Shown here piece after piece: positions 59,808-64,000 of a stretch of 64,000 bases of DNA (position 1 is the first letter of the stretch; each line of letters begins with the position of its first letter). Source of the stretch: Lentisphaerota bacterium (GTDB lineage: Bacteria; Verrucomicrobiota; Lentisphaeria; Victivallales; Victivallaceae); assembly GCA_015061545.1 (NCBI GenBank), contig SUWJ01000003.1:58358-122357 (forward strand), written 5' to 3'. The notes under the pieces were generated by a model. The model saw only the letters and a list, made by a program, of their open reading frames with translations. It made no database searches and was not told the origin of the DNA. The translations under genes and the position numbers were made by a program.

Positions 59808-60560
59808 TTACATCGGCAACTCATCCGGGCGGCCGGTGGCCGGGGCCTGCTGCTGCTCAATCCCCGCAACAACCTGCGGTGCCGTTTCCAGCGGGCTTAC
59901 TGTTACCTCAATAGGCTCCATATCCGCAACCTCGCCCTCCGGCACGCTGTTTCCTGTTACCTCCTCATACAACCATGCGTATGCTTTGCGGGTGGCTTTG
60001 CCAATAATAGCATCTGCGCCCATCCCGCTATTAACGCGGATTGCCAAATCAAGATCAACGGTATTGTGCTTGCCTCTGTAAGTCCAATCAATGTGCATCC
60101 GCACCACCGCGCCTTTGTCGCTCATAATCTTGGGTATGCCGGGTGTAACATTTTTGTACAAATCGGGGATGTCGCGCAACTTGTGTTTCATCCCGTTTTT
60201 GGTTACGTAGCAGCGTTTGGCCAGCAAATTGAACTCATTGCCGCACACGCTCACACCATTAACTGCCGCCTCAATAACAGCATCCCGCACTGTGTCAATA
60301 TCGTAACCACCGGGGCGGTCGGTCATAAAGCCAATGGGGCTGTTTTGCAGCGCCATAATGGGCTGCATCACCTCCGGTGTAAGCAGCTTTTTCAACTCCT
60401 GCATCACGGCCCCCAGCATAAACATTTTCTTAAACTGGCTGGCCACATTTTGTGCAATAACGCCATTTTGCGCGGCCTTATCCAGCGCAGTAATGGTTGC
60501 CTCCGGTACTGCCAAAACCATGCTGCTTTCGGTTTCCTTGTTTGCGGTTTCGTTACTCAT
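59808..60560 (-). CDS. RecT-like single-strand annealing protein
   Basis: 250 residues. FKKMFMLGAVMQELKKLLTPEVMQPIMALQNSPIGFMTDRPGGYDIDTVRDAVIEAAVNGVSVCGNEFNLLAKRCYVTKNGMKHKLRDI, with AVNGVSVCGNEFNLLA in the place of the family's G...P...G..YI block; the order with the exonuclease supports RecT-like recombinase. The C-terminal tail (DMEPIEVTVSPLETAP) is acidic and low complexity. Exact subfamily uncertain. Confidence 0.75.
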   Translation of the reverse strand: MSNETANKETESSMVLAVPEATITALDKAAQNGVIAQNVASQFKKMFMLGAVMQELKKLLTPEVMQPIMALQNSPIGFMTDRPGGYDIDTVRDAVIEAAVNGVSVCGNEFNLLAKRCYVTKNGMKHKLRDIPDLYKNVTPGIPKIMSDKGAVVRMHIDWTYRGKHNTVDLDLAIRVNSGMGADAIIGKATRKAYAWLYEEVTGNSVPEGEVADMEPIEVTVSPLETAPQVVAGIEQQQAPATGRPDELPM

Positions 60561-60602
60561 AATACTTTCTCCTTGTGGTTTTCGGGCTGTTGCCCTGTGG
60601 TT

Positions 60603-60893
60603 TTATGCCTGCCCACCATAGGCAAGGCGTTCAATTTCCAATCTGTCATACCTGTAAATCCTGCGGCTGATCTTCACCGGGGTAACCTTACCCTGCTTAA
60701 TCCATTTCCCCAGCGTAACTTTGCTTATCGGCCTTTCCCCACCAATTATTTGCCGGGCCTCATTGCCGCTTATAAGTTGCCGGTGCACCTGTTTTACCTC
60801 GCACGCTCGCACAATGTTTTCCACCTGCTCCGGCGTAACTGTTGGGTCGGCTGCCGCCAGTATCCTTATACTGTTAATAGTTTCCTTTTTCAT
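60603..60893 (-). CDS. Small helix-turn-helix protein, excisionase-like
   Basis: 96 residues. The C-terminal half GERPISKVTLGKWIKQGKVTPVKISRRIYRYDRLEIERLAYGG is a winged MerR/Xis-type domain. The N-terminal helix region is TPEQVENIVRACEVKQVHRQL. It may be the excisionase or an early regulator. Overlaps the upstream gene by one base. Confidence 0.7.
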   Translation of the reverse strand: MKKETINSIRILAAADPTVTPEQVENIVRACEVKQVHRQLISGNEARQIIGGERPISKVTLGKWIKQGKVTPVKISRRIYRYDRLEIERLAYGGQA

Positions 60894-61198
60894 TACCTCA
60901 CCCCCTTGCGTTTACGTGGCATACTGGCCAGCATAGCACTCTCAACTGTATGCCGGTAGCACGCCCCGCAGGTGCGTTTTTGCAACAAAATAAACTGCAC
61001 CACCCGTTCATCACGGATTTTTACCGGCAGCCGGTTGCAGCACTCCGTGTGCTTGGGTCTGCCCCGCGTTTTGGTAGTGTAAAGCCGTGGGGTAATGCCC
61101 AGCCGGGCGCATACCGCACGCTCCACAACCTCCATGTTTGTTTTGCTTGTATTTCGCAAATAGCTGATACAAGCCGGGTTGCTGATTGCCACCATCAT
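60893..61198 (-). CDS. First early gene behind P4, unknown function
   Basis: 101 residues, strongly basic with several Cys (TRGRPKHTECCNRLPVKIRDERVVQFILLQKRTCGACYRHTVES), ending PRKRKGVR. DNA- or metal-binding is plausible. The ATG has a perfect GGAGG at 8 bp. Its position opposite the repressor is where Cro-like or antirepressor genes lie, but no HTH is evident. Confidence 0.6.
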   Translation of the reverse strand: MMVAISNPACISYLRNTSKTNMEVVERAVCARLGITPRLYTTKTRGRPKHTECCNRLPVKIRDERVVQFILLQKRTCGACYRHTVESAMLASMPRKRKGVR

Positions 61199-61253
61199 TT
61201 TTTATACCTCCTTGGTTATGGGTCTGTTTACTTTATTCACTCAACAATAATAA

Positions 61254-61319
61254 AATATAACGGTGTATTTTGTAAATGCAAGCCGAAAAAGCAAAAAATA
61301 ACGGATTTTTTTACAAAAT
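61254..61319 (-). promoter_or_regulatory. Early promoter P4 and operator region
   Basis: Minus strand TTGCAT (61276-61281), 16-bp spacer, TATATT (61254-61259). Half-sites ATTTTGTAAA (61267-61276) and TTTACAAAAT (61310-61319) flank it, and a TTTACTTTAT variant lies at about 61226-61237. The 225-bp divergent region also holds TATAAT (61361-61366), likely the repressor promoter -10 with only a weak -35. Confidence 0.7.
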
Positions 61320-61423
61320 AAACTGAAAACGGATTGAAAAACGGCGCAAATGAAATAAATTATAATAGGGCGCGCACGGGCGGCAAAAAACCACCCGCCC
61401 GCAAACCACAAGGAGAAAAAAGA

Positions 61424-62110
61424 ATGAAAATTGACATCAACATTGTAAATGCCATTGACCAATATATGCTGGCAAACAAGATTTCAGCCAATGCGTTTGC
61501 TGAGGTGCTGGGCATAAGCCCGGCAACAATGGTAAAATGGCGCAGGCAAGGCAACGGGATTACCGGCCGCAGGTGGCAGGAGCTTTACAAGCACATCAAA
61601 AGCTATCTGCCGCAAGATCGCATTTTTGTGGCAAGCAACGGGGAGGAGCATTATAGCAGCTTAAACGAGGGCACGGGAGGCAAAGCGTACTTTGAACCCA
61701 AGTATGTGCCACAAATGGCTCCGGTGTTTACGCAGGAGGATTTGCGGAGATACAATAGCATGGTGGAAAGCGTGGAGCAATATGCGTGTGTAAACAATTT
61801 GCAGCGGCGCGAGTACCGGCAACACATTGCGGGGTTTGGCAGCATCTTTTGTTATGATCTGCCGCAGGCAATAGTTGGGGTTCCTGCCGGGGCACGGCTG
61901 TATGCAAGCGAAAACACAAAGCCGCGCAATGGCGGGTTGGTGCTGGCGGTAACAAGTACCGGCCAAATACTGCTGGGGATATATACGGTAAAAGGGGGCA
62001 GCTTTACAATATCGTGCGGGGCTGAAAAAACAACGGGGAAACTGGCAGAGGCAAGGGGGATGTTTACCATGATTTGCCCGGTGGTAATGTACGAGGTGTT
62101 TACTTATTAA
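61424..62110 (+). CDS. CI-type prophage repressor
   Basis: 228 residues from the ATG at 61424, preceded by AAGGAGAAAAAA. N-terminal HTH (INIVNAIDQYMLANKISANAFAEVLGISPATMVKWRRQGNGITGRRWQELYKHI) and a C-terminal beta-rich domain (about 130-228) as in LexA/S24-related repressors. A Ser-Lys catalytic dyad is not evident in the alignment by eye, so autocleavage is uncertain. It is the only regulatory gene facing rightward and probably binds the TTTACAAAAT half-sites. It ends inside the integrase's last codons. Confidence 0.82.
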   Translation: MKIDINIVNAIDQYMLANKISANAFAEVLGISPATMVKWRRQGNGITGRRWQELYKHIKSYLPQDRIFVASNGEEHYSSLNEGTGGKAYFEPKYVPQMAPVFTQEDLRRYNSMVESVEQYACVNNLQRREYRQHIAGFGSIFCYDLPQAIVGVPAGARLYASENTKPRNGGLVLAVTSTGQILLGIYTVKGGSFTISCGAEKTTGKLAEARGMFTMICPVVMYEVFTY

Positions 62111-63543
62111 AGATCATCAGCCGGAGGCGGCAATAAAAGCCCGCCAGTAATAACCCGCAGCAGCTTATTTAACAGCGCGCCATCGGCATTTTGTATTATG
62201 CCAATAAGCTGCTGCTTTATTTTTTCCTCTTTCCCACTTGCAGCCAGCTGCTCATCATCAGCAACCAGCTGCGGCAAATCCAATGCCGCTGCCGCATTGC
62301 GTGCGGTTTCCGCATCTATATGTGTATAGTGCTCGGTCATCGCTGGGTTACTGTGTCCCATATTTTCCTGTATCAGCGCTGGCGGTGTACCGCTTGCGGC
62401 ATGCAGGCTGGCGTAGGTATGGCGCAAGCTATGGAAACCCACAAGGACAATGGCCCGCGCTGTGTCTTCGTACACCTTTTTTTTGCCCTCATAGTGTGAT
62501 TTATGCCCGGTGCCATCCGCGTGTATTTTAATGCCGCACGCCTTAAAGTGCCGCTGTATCATTTTGCTTAAATAGGTGCGTTTATTTTTATCCATGTACA
62601 TCTCGGCAATATCCGGCAGCACATACTCAGTATCCTGCGAACACTGCGCCAATGTACCATATAAAACCCCCGGTATCCCTATTGTAACCTCTGCACCACT
62701 GCTGCGCAGCGTTTTGTTTGGTTTGCGCCTGATAATCCCGCGCTGCAAATCCACATCACACCAGCGCAACGTTGCGCAATCTCCCAGCCGCAACCCTGTA
62801 AACGTGCCAATCTCAAACAGTGCCCGTAAATTACCTGTGGCCGTAGTTATCACCCTGCGCAGCTCCTCAATGGTAAGTACTCTGCGGCTGTTTGTTGTAA
62901 GTTTTCTCCGCGTAATATCCGCAAACGGATTTTCTTTCATCCGGGCGGGTTTGGCAAGTACGCGAAAGATCAATTTCAAAAATGCAAGATGTTTGTTGTA
63001 TGTGTTTGCTGACCATGGCAGCTGGCGCATTGCCGCCATGTGTGCGTTTGCAACACTGTCCGTTACATCACGCATATACACCAGCGGCGTATCTTTGTAT
63101 GTATCCTCCACCCATTCCACCAGCCGCCACCACGTGATCTTATAATACTGTATTGTTTCGGGCCCGCACTCGGGCCTATTGCTTGCGTTTTCGTATGCTG
63201 CCCACGCATCCGCAATTTTAAGCGGCGGGTTTGCCTCCTCCATTTCACGCTCTTTTTGCGTTTCCAGCCTGCGTATATCTGCCTCCACCGCTTTAAGTAT
63301 TTCCAGCCTGCTCCCTGTAAGGTACGGCGCGCGCAAGCGCAGCTGTTCTTTTTGTGCGGTTGCATAATCGGTTACCGGCACCCCGTTAATCTCCAACCGC
63401 ACCTTTACCCGTTTGCCAGTAGTATCTCGGTAAGCCAGCCAATATGTGCCAGCTTTTTTACTGTTTGCGGGCACCTCTTTGCCGGAGCTGTCGCGCTTGT
63501 ATAAATGCCCCATGCCCTTGCGTTGTTTACTCTTTGGTGCCAT
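62107..63543 (-). CDS. int: Tyrosine integrase
   Basis: 478 residues. N-terminal arm-binding part (RKGMGHLYKRDSSGKEV...KKAGTYWLAYRDTTGKRVKVRLEI), core-binding SAM-like domain (about 150-215), and catalytic domain with Arg in FTGLRLGDCATLRW, HSLRHTY (His, Arg) and GHSNPAMTEHYTH (nucleophilic Tyr). It lies beside attR, 116 bp from the core, and targets tRNA-Leu(UAA). An internal basic linker near the nucleophile region is expanded with VYEDTARAIVLVGF. Confidence 0.95.
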   Translation of the reverse strand: MAPKSKQRKGMGHLYKRDSSGKEVPANSKKAGTYWLAYRDTTGKRVKVRLEINGVPVTDYATAQKEQLRLRAPYLTGSRLEILKAVEADIRRLETQKEREMEEANPPLKIADAWAAYENASNRPECGPETIQYYKITWWRLVEWVEDTYKDTPLVYMRDVTDSVANAHMAAMRQLPWSANTYNKHLAFLKLIFRVLAKPARMKENPFADITRRKLTTNSRRVLTIEELRRVITTATGNLRALFEIGTFTGLRLGDCATLRWCDVDLQRGIIRRKPNKTLRSSGAEVTIGIPGVLYGTLAQCSQDTEYVLPDIAEMYMDKNKRTYLSKMIQRHFKACGIKIHADGTGHKSHYEGKKKVYEDTARAIVLVGFHSLRHTYASLHAASGTPPALIQENMGHSNPAMTEHYTHIDAETARNAAAALDLPQLVADDEQLAASGKEEKIKQQLIGIIQNADGALLNKLLRVITGGLLLPPPADDL

Positions 63544-63615
63544 ATTTGAAAAATCCTTTAATGATGTTATATTATGTTATCCGTAATATAACACAAAACA
63601 AGGAATATTCAAGTT

Positions 63616-63636
63616 TGGGCAACAAATGGCCCACAA
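63616..63636. repeat. Probable integrase arm-site repeat at attR
   Basis: GGGCAACAAATGGCCCACAA resembles the paired GGCCCACAA sites near attL. It is 22 bp inside attR. Confidence 0.45.
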
Positions 63637-63658
63637 AAACACGCTTTTTGAGCTTGGT

Positions 63659-63675
63659 GCAACGGACTTAAAATC
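63659..63675. other. attR core
   Basis: GCAACGGACTTAAAATC, identical to attL. Prophage sequence ends here. Confidence 0.88.
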
Positions 63676-63721
63676 CGTTGTCCGAAAGGACGTGCGGGTT
63701 CGATCCCCGCTCCGGGTACCA
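63659..63721 (+). pseudogene. 3' half of host tRNA-Leu(UAA)
   Basis: From the anticodon arm on: stem TCCGT, variable arm GTCC-GAAA-GGAC, T arm GCGGG-TTCGATC-CCCGC, acceptor TCCGGGT and ACCA. The phage-side sequence before the core lacks the 5' acceptor strand and D arm, so no complete tRNA is formed at this junction either. Confidence 0.88.
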
Positions 63722-63738
63722 TTTTTGCCTTTGGCAAA

Positions 63739-63945
63739 AAATGAAGCCTGCCAAGGCTTCGCCTCATGCCGCTGCCAAGCGGAGCTTCATACATTGCAGT
63801 ATTGCTGCAATGTGCTTCATACGGCGACAGCCGTGCTTCATTTTTTACAAGCCTTGTCAGATGAAGCATTGTTCCGCTGACGCTCCACAATATGAAGCAG
63901 CTGCGGCTGTGAAGCACAAGCGTCTGAAGCCGCTTGTATAATAAG
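63739..63945. repeat. Cluster of short hairpins separated by GCTTCAT/ATGAAGC
   Basis: Host DNA right after the tRNA. Perfect small stems follow one another: GAAGCCT-GCCA-AGGCTTC, CCGCT-GCCA-AGCGG, ACATTGCAG-TATTG-CTGCAATGT, ACGGC-GACA-GCCGT, ATTGT...ACAAT, CAGC-TGCG-GCTG and ACAAGCG...CGCTTGT, with GCTTCAT or ATGAAGC between them. No gene is seen in the remaining 280 bp of the window. Confidence 0.7.
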
Positions 63946-64000
63946 GTATTGAGCTATTAGAGCATTCAGCTTAAACAGCGGCAAGATGCCTTGAATACAT

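Larger units (their letters stand above)
21581..63675. mobile_element. Complete temperate siphovirus-type prophage, about 42.1 kb
   Basis: Bounded by 17-bp direct repeats in a tRNA-Leu(UAA) gene. It contains an integrase next to attR, a divergent repressor, replication and recombination genes, small and large terminase, portal, scaffold, capsid, connectors, tail tube, frameshifted chaperones, tape measure, fibres, a DGR and a lysis-like block. The order is that of tailed phages with long non-contractile tails: there is a tape measure and tail tube, but no sheath or baseplate wedge set. No gene is visibly broken, so it may be inducible. Linear order in the virion would begin near the terminase. 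Confidence 0.93.

Noticed and set aside
58704..60959. 751-codon open frame on the plus strand
   Set aside because: Antisense to the exonuclease and RecT-like genes; composition is typical of a shadow frame (Cys, His, Arg, Asn rich) and there is no ribosome site.

Overview
The window joins two kinds of DNA. Positions 1-21.6 kb are bacterial chromosome, and about 21.58-63.68 kb is an apparently complete 42-kb temperate siphovirus-type prophage inserted in a tRNA-Leu(UAA) gene. The host genes (Ser/Thr kinase fused to a formylglycine-generating-enzyme domain, LptF/LptG permease, Gfo/Idh/MocA oxidoreductase, RodA, PurA, MetK, LysA, TsaB) suggest a Gram-negative bacterium. They would fit the PVC superphylum, perhaps a Lentisphaerota/Victivallales gut organism, but this placement is an inference without marker genes.

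Host part. A GNAT fragment opens the window. A leftward operon follows: an ExbB/MotA-like membrane protein, a membrane-anchored coiled-coil protein and a kinase-FGE protein. Rightward come an LptF/G permease, a peptide-type solute-binding protein, purA, rodA and pepD. Leftward lie metK, a PfkB/adenosine-type kinase and a CaCA antiporter. A solitary phage-type terminase large subunit stands next to metK, outside the prophage. A Gfo/Idh oxidoreductase, a cupin, lysA and tsaB complete the section.

Prophage. Nearly all genes read leftward. From right to left: tyrosine integrase; a rightward repressor; early and recombination genes (RecT-like, PD-(D/E)XK, initiator, DnaC-like loader); small genes; RNase H; SSB; a ParB-methyltransferase; a short AdoMet decarboxylase-like protein; TerS and TerL; a PAPS-reductase-like protein; dUTPase; portal, scaffold and capsid; a MuF-toxin head protein with a probable immunity gene; connectors; tail tube; tail chaperones with a -1 frameshift; tape measure; tail fibres; and a small lipoprotein/membrane-protein block. 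Four leftward promoters share one architecture (TTGCAT or TTGAAT, 16 bp, TATATT) and carry TTTAC-type inverted half-sites, which look like a prophage regulon.

Most interesting systems. (1) A diversity-generating retroelement (target, Avd, template repeat, reverse transcriptase) has a second variable repeat about 21 kb away. Both variable repeats, but not the template, are followed by GC-rich hairpins, and the template itself shows the substitution pattern of a mutagenised repeat. (2) The prophage splits the host tRNA-Leu(UAA) after the anticodon and does not restore it, yet carries its own intact tRNA-Leu(UAA) behind a promoter. (3) An autotransporter-type O-heptosyltransferase lies directly downstream of its expected substrate type, a strand-loop-strand repeat protein, inside a phage tail module. 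(4) A MuF-linked papain-fold toxin has a putative immunity partner. (5) A 26-bp sequence is shared, inverted, between the replication initiator gene and an AT-rich intergenic region.
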